Shown in pieces: positions 21,549 through 33,054 of a stretch of 64,000 nt of DNA. The notes beneath the pieces were generated by a model, which saw only the letters and a list, made by a program, of their open reading frames with translations, was not told the origin of the DNA and ran no database searches. The DNA is taken from assembly GCA_003117195.1 (NCBI GenBank), contig BDSI01000164.1:124001-188000 (forward strand). Direction: 5' to 3'. The position numbers and the translations under genes were made by a program. Each line of letters begins with the position of its first letter. The first letter of the stretch is position 1. The stretch comes from Eudorina sp. 2006-703-Eu-15 (taxonomy: Eukaryota > Chlorophyta > Chlorophyceae > Chlamydomonadales > Volvocaceae).

Positions 21549-24500
21549 ATGAGTGGGGTCCTAAGTTATCTGCAGGTAAACTATGACAACGCCAACAGAT
21601 CAGTTTGCCATCAAATCATCCGTTTAGGCCGCACTTCTGTGTATCGGCCCCCGTTCTCACACGGACTCCGCTGTCATGCCGACAGACGCCAGCCAACACC
21701 TCCATCACGCGCATACCTGCCTAGGTCCTACAGGACTCCCAGCCGAACGGCCCTGGCTCATACTGCCCCCTCCCCCTTGCCTCTCGTGATTGGCCTCCCT
21801 CCTCCCCTTGCCGCCCCGCAGTACCAGGCGCTGTTCCTGTGGCTGGTACTGGCTGCCGGCTGGACCTGGTCCGGCCTGAACCGCCGGCGGGAGCGCATCC
21901 GGCGCCTCTTGGCTGCCAAGGCGACCGCTCGAAAGGATAGCAGTCCCAGTCCCAGGCAAGGGGCGACCGTCACCCGCTGCGCAGATGGCGGAGCGGACAG
22001 CGGTGACGTCGCTGCCGCTCCGCGCCACCCGCCGGTCAGTGTGGTGATGCCGGTGAAGGGCTGCCGGCCGCACTCGGCAGAAAACTGGACGAGCCACCTT
22101 GGACTGCAGTACGGTGAGGGCTGACTGCAGTACAGTGGAGGAGGGGGGGACCTCTCGTACATCAGTTCAAAGTGCGGGGTATGGCAGCACAGCGGGGAGG
22201 CAAGCGCGCGCGAGGGACGCCCTTCTCCTCCTCCTTCTCCTCCTCCACGGTCACGAGTGCTGCCGTCTTGGCCCCAGTCGGCTCTGCGTGTGGGTAGGGC
22301 GGGTAGAGCGGGTCGGGGCTCACCGCCTGAGCTCTTACGCCGCTGTCGCTGCCGATCCTGATGATGGTGGATCGGTCTCAGGCGGCCCGCTGGAGTTTTT
22401 GTTCGTGGTGGAGTCGGAGGACGACCCGGCGGTGGGACCCCTCCGGGAGCTAATGCGGCGCTTCAGCGGGCGGCCGGTGCGGCTGGTGGTGGCGGGCCGG
22501 GCGGCAACCTGCAGCCAGAAGGCGCACAAGTAGGGTGGCCCGCAGGGGGTCCGGGGTGAGCACATACCGTAGAGGGATACATCGCTGCACGGCGAAACAA
22601 CAAGTACAGGCACAGGCGCACCTCCCGCCCTGTGTCCCCGTGCCTCTCCATGTGCCCGCGCCACGGCTCCGGCCCGCCGATGTGCGGGGCCGGCGGACAC
22701 CCTCCCCTCCCCCCTGAGGATATGCGGTTCTAGGGTTAGGGGCTCGGTCCGTGGTAGTACCCAGCCGGCCGCGCGGCTGCTTTGCTCTTGCTTCCGTTTC
22801 ACTCTTTACCTTTCAGGTACCGGTAATTGCCGTCGGCAAGTATTTGTCGCCGGGCTGATGGGTGTGTCTGGGCCGTTTTCTTCTCTTACCCAGCCCAGTC
22901 GCAGCGCCGCCGAGCAGCACCACCCCGCTGCCGTCATGTCCTGGACGGTGTGCCGCCCTCCGTGTCCCTCCCTCCCTGCCGCCCTCGCACCTCAGCCTGT
23001 GCGCCGGCATCGAGTCGTGTGACCCGCGGGTCGCTCGGGACCGCGGGTACGTGCTGTGCCTGGACGACGACGTCGGGCTGCACCCGGGCACCCTGAGGGA
23101 GCTGGTGGGGGATCTCGAGGCCAGGCCCGGGGTGTTCATGGCCACAGGTGCGGCCGCTGGTGCCCCGCGGGTGCGGGGCCCGGGGGACCCGGCCTCACGA
23201 ACCTGCTGACCGGGTTGCGGGGCGGGCGGGGAGGGGGCCGGCCTCACGAACCTGCTGACCGGGTTGCGGGGCGGGCGGGGAGGGGGCTGGCCTCACGAAC
23301 CTGCTGACCGGGTTGCGGGGCGGGCGGGTGCCCCCGGATGGATCCTGATGGCTGCATAAGCACCCGACGAGGGTGGGAGGAGGGGGATGGCCTCGAGGCG
23401 CTGTGGCCGGGGGACGCCGATGCCGCCGCCGCTACCGCCCACACGGGCTCCCCTCAGCGACCCCAGGGGGTGGACTGCGCTCGTCGAGCGACAGCGGTTG
23501 GCGCACCCCGTCGGATCGCGCGCATGGATTACGGGGCAAGTGCCGGGTGGGCTCTCCCTACGCCTCTGCAAGTCAATGCAAGTCAATGCTGAGAACCTTT
23601 TGAGTCGGCTCCGAACCCAAGCTCTGCATCCACCCACCCAACCACCGTCACGGCTGCGGTGACAAACCCTCCAGTTCCTGGGTTTGGTTTTTCTGGGATT
23701 GGTTTGGCAAAGGGTTTCTTTTCTTTGCAACCCCCATCCCTGCTTTGCCGACCCTCCCCCAGGCTACCCCTTTGACGTGCCTCCTCCCGGCTCCTCGCTG
23801 CCGGCCTACCTGGCGCTCAGCTACCACCTGCCGCTGCTCATCGCCTTCAGCGTCGCCCCGGACACGTCCTTCGTGTGGGGCGGCTGCATGCTGCTGCGGG
23901 GGGAGAGGCTGCTGCCCGACGACCCCGGGGGGCTGCTAGCGGTGCGTCGGGACGGGACGGGGCGGGACGGGGAGGGGGCTAGAGGCGCATGGATAGACAT
24001 ATTGAGACATGGGTAGACATATGGTATTCAGACTGCGCCGACTGCCAGAGCAGGGTGTTCTGGAGAAAGGAGGAGGAGAGGAGGAGGAGGAGGAGGAGGG
24101 AGGAGGAGGAGGAGGGAGGAGGAGGAGGAGGGAGGAGGAGGAGGAGGGAGGAGGAGAAGGAGGAGGAGGAGGAAGGAAGGAGGAGGAAGGAGGAGGAAGG
24201 AGGAGGAGGAGGGAGGAGGAAGAAGGAGGAGCGAGGGGGTGCTTTCACGCGGTGCACTGCGGCTCGGCTGCGAAATTCATTCATGCGCTAAGTCTGAGGT
24301 GTTTGGACTGGCCTGCTGGCCCGTGGCGGCGCCCGTGTCGTCGTCCGCTTGCCGCATCTAGGCGCACCACCCGTCTCATCCCCTCCTCGCCGCCTCCCCC
24401 CTATGTGCGACCCAGGCCTGGCGCAACGGTGGCTACTCGGACGACCTCATCCTCGCGTCGTACTGTACGGAGCGGGGCTTGGGCATCCGGGTGCCCCCCT

Positions 24501-26782
24501 TCGCGGTGTTCCCACAGAGGTGCGGTCGGGACCGGCACTGACACTGACTGATCCCGCGACCCAGGGGTCATACCTCCCCCAGCCGCCTGGGGGCATCTGC
24601 CGCGGCCCGCCCGACATGACGCGGAGGAGAGTCCCGGCTGTCGTGGCTGAAACCACCACCACACCCGCGGCGTCGTTCCGCGTTGCGCCGCGGGTGTGGT
24701 GGTGGTCCCTAGCACGGCGGCTTGAACCCCCGCTCCCGCCGGTTGCGTGCATTACGGCACGCGATTCGATGTCCGCATGACGACTCGGTGTTGATGCCCC
24801 GGTCGCAGGTTCCTCGCCTCCAGGGTGTATCTGTGTGTATAGCGAGGGGACCCACCCGTGCACGCCGTGTCTTTCTTCTCTTCCACCCGGTAACCCCCAG
24901 GCGCCCTCACCCGGGTCCCTCGTACGGCATCCCTCGTACGGCATCCTCCGTACGGCATCCACAGGCTGGACCCCAACATGAGCTGGGCCGCTTGGCTCAA
25001 CTACCTACACCGACAGCTGTTTGTACTGGACACGTACACCAACGAACACAACCGAAAGACCAACCACACCATGGTGGTGCTCCATTCGATGCTGTCGTGG
25101 CTGCTGGTGCTGCCGTCCCTGGCCGGTGGGGCCCCCGGGGGAGGTGGGGGTGGGGGTGCAACTGTAGTCTGCCGGGGAGGGGGGGGGGAGGAGGGAACTC
25201 GGCCGCAATGCAAGGCGTCGCGTGGAGTGGCGTTTGTGCTGTGGTTAGAGGTACTCACGGGTGGGTGAACTGAGCGGCAAGTCAAGCCAGGTCCATCCAG
25301 CCCGACGTTGTGCGGCTGAAAGCCAACCGACCAGAACCTGGCAAATGCACCGATCACCGTTGCCCGGATGCCGAGTGCGCGTCACGTGCACGTGTGGCCC
25401 GGCCCGGAAACCCGCCCGACCCGACAGAGGAGTTCCCAATCGCATATGCGCCAGGTGCTCGCTCCCAGTCGGCTGCCGCGTCGAAAATCCCTCCCTTGCC
25501 TGCGCTTAACTCCGCAGCGTCCCTCACGCCCCCCACCTGCGCTTACCTCCGCAGCCGTGTCCACATTGGTAATCCGCTTGGCGGCTGCAGCCGTGGAGAT
25601 GGCAGCAGCAGCAGCAGCAGCAGCTGCCTCATCCGCCTCAACCGGCATCAGCGCCGCCGCGGGCTCCTCGGCCGCCGGGACGGGTGGCGGTGGCGGTGGC
25701 TCCCCCGAGGCCCATCAGGGCCTGCACGTGTGGGGCAGCGGCGCGGCGGCGGCGGCGGCGGTGTGCTCAGCGCTGCAGTCCCTGCCGGGTGGCGTGGTGG
25801 CGGTGGCGGCGGGCTGGGCGGTGGCCCACCTAGCGCTGGTCTTCATGACGGGTGGGTGGGTGGGGTATATGAATGAATGGTAGACATATTCAAACTGCGC
25901 TGCTGCCAGAGCAAATGTGGGTGGGTGGGTGGGTGGGAAGACGACTGGACGTGTATGTGTTTGGGCTGTTTGCGGGAAGGTGGGGGGGAGTCTGCGTGGG
26001 TGGCGGGGCGCTACTGGAAGGCTGCCCTGGGGCTGCTGAGATTGAGGTCCGGTGCCGCACGGAGGTCCGGTGCCGCACGGAGGTCCGGTGCCGCACGGAG
26101 GTCCGGTGCCGCACGGAGGTCCGGTGCCAGAGGATAGCCAGCGGACCTGTACCTTTGGACAGACGGACAGCGGTGAGGGGAAGGCGGAGGGGAGGGGGCG
26201 GAGGGAGGCTGGGGCAGCCTCTGAGATCCGCAGGGGCCAGGAGGGTTAAACCCTCCCTCCCCTGCCCCCTGATCCTCTATGTATACACGCATACCAAAGG
26301 CCAGCAGCGCCAGGCCCGGTTCAGCTTGAAACACACGCACACATACAACACACACACACACACACAAACGGGCGGGTTGCATTTCTTTGCACATGTCTTC
26401 TGTAAACAGACACGCCCGATACCCAGATGCGGCCAGGATCTAATCGTTCCCACTCCCCCACCCCCCGTCTGCCTCGGTCCGTCCATCCCACCCCCCGGTC
26501 CCCGCTGCCCCGCAGCTGAGATCCTGGCGCTGTTCCGGCAGCTGTCACCCGCCTCGCCGCCCATCCCGCTGTCCTGGTTCAAGTGGGGCCGCCTGTGGTG
26601 GGCGATGATGGCCTCCAATGCGGTGCTGCCGCTGGTGATGGGGCTCGCCTACTGGAGCCCGCGGGTGGGAGACAGACGGAGAGGGGGGAAGACAGACGGA
26701 GAGGGGGGAACACGCACGGGTGTGCGTCTCGGCTGCGCAACCCACGCACGCAGCCAGGTTGGGTCGGGGCTCGGGGGCGTGT

Positions 26783-26820
<38 letters not shown>

Positions 26821-27940
26821 CGCGCGCGCGCACACACACATAGGGCTCAGTTTCCTTCTGCACACACGCCGTGGTTCTCGCGGCTCAGCTTCCACAGTAC
26901 CTCGACATGCGCGCGCGGAGGGGTGCACGCATCGCCGCACACACACACAGCCCCCGTCCCCGCCCCCGCCGTCCCCGCTCCAGCCCTCGCCCCCATCCCC
27001 GCCGCCCCCGCCCCCGCCCCCGCAACGCACTCCGTCGCCTCCCCCACCTCTCACGCTCTGCCGGCCTTTCCAACCCCACCCACGGCACTTGGACTGGTGC
27101 CCCGCATGCGTACGGGCATCCCGTCCGTGACCGGGATCGGTGGGGAGCCAACTTTTCCTCTGGCCCGCTACCCGGATCACACCCGCATTATTCGCACATG
27201 TGTCATTACCCCACCGGCCGCTGGCACACTGGCGTCCCTTCCGTACACTGCCGTACTGCACCCATGCCGCGTTCGTACGCGTCCCTGCCTACAAATCCCT
27301 CCTTCCGCGATTCGCACCCGTAGCCGCGCCACCACCATAGTAACCTGTTTGCTTTCATCCTGTTTGCTTTCACCTTGTCTAGTTACTGTATTTTGTCTTG
27401 CTCCCTTCCGCTTTGCCTCACAACTTGCTTCCTTCCGCGTTCCCGCATGCTGGACGACCGACGCTGCTTCCGTGGGGACCGTCACCATATATTCGTCGTA
27501 AATTTTACAGGTCGGTAACCAATCCGTTTGCGTGCGTCGTGCGTCTCCGTATTTAGTATTTGCGGTATGATTTGCCTTGCGGTGGTGGCGCGGCTGCCTT
27601 GTCCGCGCGCCTGCATTTGGTAAGTTTTTCCTCGCAGGTTCTATGGTAAGTATATTACCACCTGGGATCGGGCGGGCGGGCGGGTTGCAATTCTAAACAC
27701 ACAGCCCCACACACACAGCCCCCCACACACAGCCCCACACATTGATTTGTGGACGCGTCACGGGGTGCTCAGCGCTCGCTGGTCCCCCCCCTGGGGAGCG
27801 TTGGGGGTCGTCTTTCGTTCTGACGCCTCCCCCTCCCCGCCCTTGCCTCCCCCCCGAAGGTCGAGTGGGGCGGAGTGGTGTACCGGAAGCACCGCGGCAA
27901 GGTGGCCCCCGTCGGCCGCCGCCACCCGCAGCCCCCATAG
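21549..27940 (+). CDS. GCS: Ceramide glucosyltransferase (glucosylceramide synthase, GT21)
   Basis: Ten exons, 529 residues: 21549-21575, 21822-22113, 22382-22529, 22996-23147, 23763-23941, 24416-24519, 24965-25125, 25555-25851, 26516-26664, 27860-27940. It transfers glucose from UDP-glucose to ceramide on ER/Golgi membranes. Residues 10-28 are a membrane anchor. The GT-A-type catalytic part has VSVVMPVKG (81-89), FVVESEDDP, YVLCLDDDVGL with the metal-binding DDD at 179-181, FVWGGCMLLRG and YSDDLILASYC with the catalytic Asp pair (about 275-276), and WLNYLHRQLFVLDTY in place of the usual R-x-x-R-W. The C-terminus has hydrophobic helices and ends VEWGGVVYRKHRGKV. Residues about 368-435 form an Ala/Gly/Ser-rich low-complexity insertion between C-terminal helices (exon 8), absent from typical relatives. 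The first exon encodes only nine residues. All phases agree. Confidence 0.9.
23191..23335 (+). repeat. Three tandem copies of a 49-base minisatellite
   Basis: Copies start at 23191, 23240 and 23289 with the word ggcctcacgaacctgctgac and are nearly identical. They lie in intron 4 of GCS. Confidence 0.93.
24064..24237 (+). repeat. Purine-only (AGG)n tract
   Basis: About 170 bases of AGG/GGA repeats with small interruptions, all purine on the plus strand, in intron 5 of GCS. Capable of triplex formation. Confidence 0.95.
24652..24706. repeat. Perfect 21-base inverted repeat (hairpin) in an intron
   Basis: Left arm 24652-24672 and right arm 24686-24706 are exact reverse complements around a 13-base loop, inside intron 6 of GCS. 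The arms combine an ACC run with a GC-rich base, so the RNA hairpin would be very stable. Confidence 0.93.
25861..25913 (+). repeat. Short dispersed intron repeat, family B (one of five copies)
   Basis: Contains aatggtagacatattcaaac followed by a tgc-rich tail. Related segments: 14430-14456, 24008-24052, 49081-49123, 49697-49729, sharing a core like ggtatagaaattggtagaca. They lie in introns of three different genes (UROS, GCS, ABCE1). Confidence 0.6.
26044..26133 (+). repeat. 18-base tandem repeat in an intron
   Basis: gaggtccggtgccgcacg is repeated exactly four times from 26044, with a partial fifth copy. It is in intron 8 of GCS and, being a multiple of three, keeps an open frame that is not a gene. 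Confidence 0.93.
26369..26395 (-). repeat. Short dispersed intron repeat, family A (one of four copies)
   Basis: Minus-strand copy of a word close to tttagaaatgcaacccgccc. Other copies: 10240-10270 (plus), 44050-44072 (plus) and 27672-27706 (minus). Three of the four sit next to CA/GT microsatellites. All are in introns or UTRs. Confidence 0.6.
26781..26841 (+). repeat. Compound (CT)n(CG)n(CA)n microsatellite
   Basis: About 22 bases of CT repeat pass directly into about 28 bases of alternating CG and then CA, in intron 9 of GCS. The alternating purine-pyrimidine part can adopt Z-DNA. Confidence 0.95.
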
Positions 27941-29042
27941 CAGCGGTCCGCCGGTCCGTTGCAACAACCCCCGCCCTGGCCGTTGGTTGCTCGGGGCGTT
28001 AGGTCGCTCCGACCCATCACCCGCCGCGGCAGCTGCCCCTGCCCCTGGCCCTGCCCCTGCTGCGGAAGCGCGCTGCCTCGGGGCCGGAGCTTCGGATTTC
28101 CTTGCGCATGATGCCAGCAGCGCATTGCTAGCAATCAGCAGCATACCCAAGGTGGCGGAAGTGCCCACGCCCCGCGCTGCAACGGCCAGCCGGCACCGCG
28201 AGTGCTCCAGGAAAGGGGGGAGGGCGGAGGCCGCCGCTGCCCTCCTCCCCGTGTGTGGGGGGGCCAATGCCTTCCTTGAGTCCCTTGAGCCCCACTCCCT
28301 GCCGTCACGCCATGGGCCCATGGGGAGCTGACGAATGTACGGACGAATGTACGGGCGTTTCGCGGCGGTGCGTGCGCGTGAGCCCGGATGCGCCGCTGCA
28401 ACGAGATCAGAAGGGGGAGCCTGTCCGGCTTCGCGGCCTGGCACGTATTGGGCTACCGTAGTACGGCACCGCGATGTGGCCATGGCTGTGACCCAGCCCA
28501 GCCGGTGCTCACTGCTACCTGCCGTACAGCTACAGGGGCCGATGCGGGTCGCGTGCGGCGTGCGGGCCTCGAAGTCTCTCTTGAAGGGCGGTGTGCAGGC
28601 GATGAGGTGCCGGCGGCCAGGGGCCAGGCCCAGGGTCCAGGCGGTCTGTCGCGCAGCGGCAATTGCGGGTGGGGGTGGCGGGCCCCGCGCCGCCCCCCAC
28701 CCGCCGCCCGCGTGTCTTCTTTCCTGGTTCCCTTTTAGCCGCTGTCGGCGCCCCACGCCGGCGGATGGGGGTCGGAGGAGGATGAGAGGGGGGGAGGCCC
28801 AGGGGCCCTGACCAGGGGCCGGCTCGCGAGAGGCTTTTCCGGTTGTGCTCGCTGGCTTGCACATGAGGACGCCTTGGAACGGTTTCCTACCGACCACTGG
28901 ACACTGCTGCCGGGACTGACTGACTGACTGACTGACTGACTGACTGGGTGTCGGGGTCGTTCCAGAGGACACGTTGCTTAGATACCGATCCGGCAAGAAG
29001 CAGCGCGGCAGACGAGGCCGTCGCATCTCTTACAGCGCCCCG

Positions 29043-29047
29043 TGTAA
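29043..29047 (+). terminator. TGTAA polyadenylation signal, probably GCS
   Basis: First plus-strand TGTAA found downstream of the GCS stop codon. Confidence 0.45.
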
Positions 29048-30681
29048 TAATCCGTCCGGCGCCCCGCGTCGCACCACCTCCTCCACACCGGAGGGGGCGG
29101 CACCGCACACCGGAGGGGAGGGGTTGGTTGCACCCAGGTACAGGTTGCACCCAAGACCCAACCCAGCAGAGGCTGTCGAGTGGGAGCGTCACATCGCGAC
29201 CGACCGACCGACAGACAGACTCGTCGCACAAACTGGCAGCAGCCGCACCCAATAGCTGCCCGCCGCCGGTCCGTACCACGCCCCACCCGTGACCGCCTGA
29301 CGTGCGGTACACATATCTCTCTACAGGTACACACAGCCCGGACGCCGAGCCGCGCCGCGTGGCACACTAGCCACTAGAGACTAGACACATACTAACGAGG
29401 CACGGGACTGACCCTGCTGTGGACAAATGGACACATGGCCCAAGGGGTGGCGCCGGCGCGCCTCTCCCTCGTCCCGAGAAGGGGCCCGTGCAGGTGCAGC
29501 GACGTAAGGCCGTAAAGCCGAAACCAGCCGGGGATGGGCGCCCAGCCCCCTGGCTGCGGCTGCGGCGGGATGTCCGACAACCCGAGGCGAGGCCCCAGGC
29601 GGCGGCGGCGGCGGATGGAGCCGCACCGCCGCGCCACCGCCCACTTCGCCAGTCCCGGGTGGAGCAGTTCTGCGTGTTCCATACTTCCTCTAGACCGCTC
29701 CCGTTTCGGGAGGGGGCGCCATAAGAGGCACCATTCAGGGGAAACAACCAAGAGGAGCAGGAAGAATCGCGCAGGGAGCGCCAAATGTTATGCGCTACCC
29801 CCGCAGCAACCCATCCGCAGCTCGGGTACATACGAGGCGCCGAATAAGTTTGCAACCGACGCGTGTTTTAGGTTGACCCGTGTATATGTATGTGTGTGTG
29901 TGTGTGTGTGTCGAGAGAGAGAGAGAAAGGAGGGAGGGAGAGTGCAAAGATGTGTGCGCCCACGCCGCGACAATGGCGCCGTGACGTGGGGGCGAAATGA
30001 CCCACGGGTCATGTCGCTAGCTCTCATATCTAAACCCTGCCATATCCACACCTGCCTTCTTTTATCCAACCCACAATCCTCCTCACCAATTTGCCATGTA
30101 CGTGCTTTACCATTGCCCCCTAACGATCCACACCACCAGCTTGCCCCATCCTCCCACATTTTGCAACCATTGCTATCTTCGCGAGCATCGCTTTCGTCGC
30201 ACAGACGATGAATGACACGACACGGCTGTCCGGGGCCCCGCCCGCCCGTCGCTGTGAGCCAAGCTGCCCTCAGCGGCGCGCGATCCACAGGCCCGCGTCC
30301 ACAAATACAAGGGTGCGTGCGTGCAGTTGAAAAAACGGGTAACTGCTTTTGCCAACGGACGTAACCCAACCACTTTGCCGTACTGGGCGCCCGCCTCGCC
30401 GCGGGCGCCGCAGACGTACCACACGGATCGCCATCCACCCCTCAGCCCCGCCACCAGCCAATGGCAGAGCGCCGAAAGACATCAGGGCAGGCGATATGGG
30501 GATACATCAGGGCATCACGGTGCACGCACGGGCGCAAGCTGCCGGCGGCTCATGATGAGGCGCAGGCAGCGGGTGGGCTACGCCACGCCATCGTTTAAAA
30601 GACCGACCCATTTCGTTCGGTCCGACAGTACTCAAAAGGCAATGTTGCATCGAAGCATTGCGTGCCCCAGCGTTCAGTACC

Positions 30682-30738
30682 ACCAAGAATGCATGCGTAC
30701 ACCAAGAATGCATGCGTACACCAAGAATGCATGCGTAC
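30682..30738 (+). repeat. Three exact tandem copies of a 19-base unit
   Basis: accaagaatgcatgcgtac repeated three times without change. Confidence 0.95.
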
Positions 30739-31920
30739 AGGCGCAGAGATACCCCCGGAATGAAGACAGACCCGGCGGAACCAAGCAAGGCGCACAAGGT
30801 AGGACGCGCATCCGCTTCGGGGGCCCACAGCGGCGCCCGCTCACGCCTACGCGCCGCCCCCCGCCCGGATGCCCAGCGACATCAGTGCGCCAGCCGACCA
30901 AACCTCCGTTTCTCCCCCTTCCTTTCCCCCTTTCCCCCCGGGGCCCACGAATCGCCCCCCGTCCCGACCTGAGCCCTGCCGAGCCCGCAGCTCCCGCCCC
31001 CTGCTCGCCCACCTCTCGCCCAATAACGCCCACCTCTGGAAGCACCGGTGGCAGCAGCACACGCAGCACCAGCACGAGCCGCAAGCGACACGTCCAGCAT
31101 GCTCGATCGGTTCCCTTGCGGCCATCACCGACACACCGCCGTCAAGCAGGCGCCAGGGTTCCAATCCCACGCGCGTCCACATGAACCACATCGCCTGGGG
31201 CCCCACCTAGTGATACATGTGTGTGTGTGCGTGTGTGACAAGAGGCGCTGTATTCTAGGGGTGGCGTGTCGCCCCTTCCGTACCCCTTCCCCCCATACAT
31301 GACTCGCAGCTCAGCTCCGCACAGTCTCCTACAGCTACAGCTAGCTGTTCAAAAACGCAGCGAGGAAGCCCTATGGCACAGGGCCCTGCTGGCACATCAA
31401 ACAACCAGGCTGACTGACCGACATGGGCCCCGGCTTCCGCCCTCGCAGACGGCAAACAACTCGCGGGGGTTGGTGGCCGCACGACCTGGTGAGAGTCATC
31501 AGCAGGCAACCACCCGGTTGCTTCAGCAGCGTGGTCGCGCGCCCCCTGGGATGTCACCAAGCAAGGTTGCATCCGTCCGCTATGACACAAGTGACATGGT
31601 CGGTTGACGCCGGGAAGACCGGCGGCTTCAAGGTCAGTGACAACACAAACACAACACATGCGCGGCGGAAACACAAACGGAACAGGCGGGCTGAAAGACG
31701 CAGCCCGCCCAGGATGGGCTTTTGCCCGATCCCTTGTGGAAGCACAGCTGTCGCCGGTCCTCGGTAAAATGGGGATCGGGCGCGCGCACCCTTGGTTGAG
31801 ATCAAGGGGACAAGAGGCCCCTTACGCCCCTCTTCCCCGTATCCGGGGGAGAGTGCTTCGGCGGTGTTTCCGTTAGGGCTGGGTTAGCAGCCCTTGGCCA
31901 GTGCCAGGCCCGGTCAGATA

Positions 31921-31971
31921 TGTAACGATATACACGACACACACACACACGCGGCTCAGCTTTTCTCCTTG

Positions 31972-32005
<34 letters not shown>

Positions 32006-33045
32006 CACACAGACGCTCACACACGCAGTCGTGCTCTGCCTGCCTACGAACACACACAGATACACAGACACGGCTCAGGTTTTTTTCCACACACCCACAC
32101 GTACACACTCACAGATAGGCATGCCATCCGTCTATCCACCCATCCATCCATCCATCCACCCCGCACCCTCCATCCCCATCCCCCTGCGCCTTTACCACGT
32201 GCGGCAGATAGCCGCGACCGCTGGTGGGTGTGGCCGGTGGGGCGAGGAAGGCGGAGCGGTGGGGCGGTTGGAGGAGGCCGGGGTCGTGCGGTATGGTGCT
32301 TCGCCTGACGCCGAAAGTTCCTTTCCCCAATAATCCTCAGAGCTCAGACCGACCGCTGCAGCCGCCCCGGGTGGTACCCCGCTGTATCCCGCCCCTCACG
32401 ACCACCTGACCGCCCACAGGGGCTGGTGACTCCCCCCCGGCCCCGCTTCGGACGCCCATCACCGCCAGGAGTCCACCCGCCATCAAAATGCCGGCAGCGC
32501 GCCGATGGACAGTCTTGCCGCCCGTCACACCCCGCCCTTCCCACAAACATTCAAACACAGCCGCTCCATTCTCTTTCACATCCATTCTTTTCTGACATAC
32601 ATTGCAACGTGGCGCAGTGTCGCTGCCGTTGGACTGTCGATCAACCACCAACCTGCTCAGCCATCTCCGCCGCCAACACGGAATCCCCCCTCGGTCTCCA
32701 GAGAAGACGGAAATCTCACGTGCTGCTGCTGCTGCTGCCATCCCACCACTTCACAGAACCCCTAATTCATTCATCAATTCATCCCCACCCCGACCATCAT
32801 TGCCGCCGCCGCTGCAACTTGTCGCCCCCCTCTCGTGCTCTTCCGCGAGAAGGACCCATCGCCTCAACATACCCATTCTCCACGCGCCCTGCAGTGTATG
32901 GCCGACAAACACACATACACACGGTGCCTGCCTGAGAAACACACATACACACGCGGCTCAGCTTTCTTGTCCACAAGTACACGCACACCTACCACACAAC
33001 CACAACCACACACAAACACACACAGACGCACGCACATACACACAT
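31921..33045 (+). repeat. CA-repeat-rich tract
   Basis: Several interrupted (CA)n arrays (for example 31937-31950, 31974-32003, 32050-32110, 32900-33045) plus an ATCC run at about 32136-32160. No coding exon is supported within it. Confidence 0.8.
31945..31974 (+). repeat. Short dispersed repeat, family C, embedded in CA arrays
   Basis: Core acgcggctcagcttttctcc flanked by CA repeats. Similar copies at 26306-26340, 26831-26868, 26876-26896, 32066-32092 and 32944-32973. Confidence 0.6.
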
Positions 33046-33054
33046 AAAACTCAG

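Larger units (their letters stand above)
27941..30750. other. GCS 3' UTR and gene-free flank
   Basis: No coding exon supported. The first TGTAA after the GCS stop is at 29043-29047, implying a 3' UTR of about 1.1 kb. A (GACT)n tract lies at about 28917-28946 and a GT/GA microsatellite at about 29890-29925. A 422-codon minus-strand open frame (27758-29026) is antisense to the last GCS exon and UTR and has repetitive, family-less composition. Confidence 0.55.

Noticed and set aside
23191..23335. Tandem 49-base repeats considered as a CRISPR-like array
   Set aside because: Direct contiguous copies without unique spacers, inside an intron of a eukaryotic gene.
25873..27501. 542-codon plus-strand open frame
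   Set aside because: It contains GCS exon 9 in frame but the rest is intron sequence, including the 18-base tandem repeat and CT/CG/CA microsatellites.
27758..29026. 422-codon minus-strand open frame
   Set aside because: Antisense to the last GCS exon and 3' UTR, no motif, composition typical of chance open frames in GC-rich DNA.
31145..31170. Pol III B-box-like word ggttccaatccc
   Set aside because: Departs from the B-box consensus and no A-box or tRNA/SINE structure is evident upstream.
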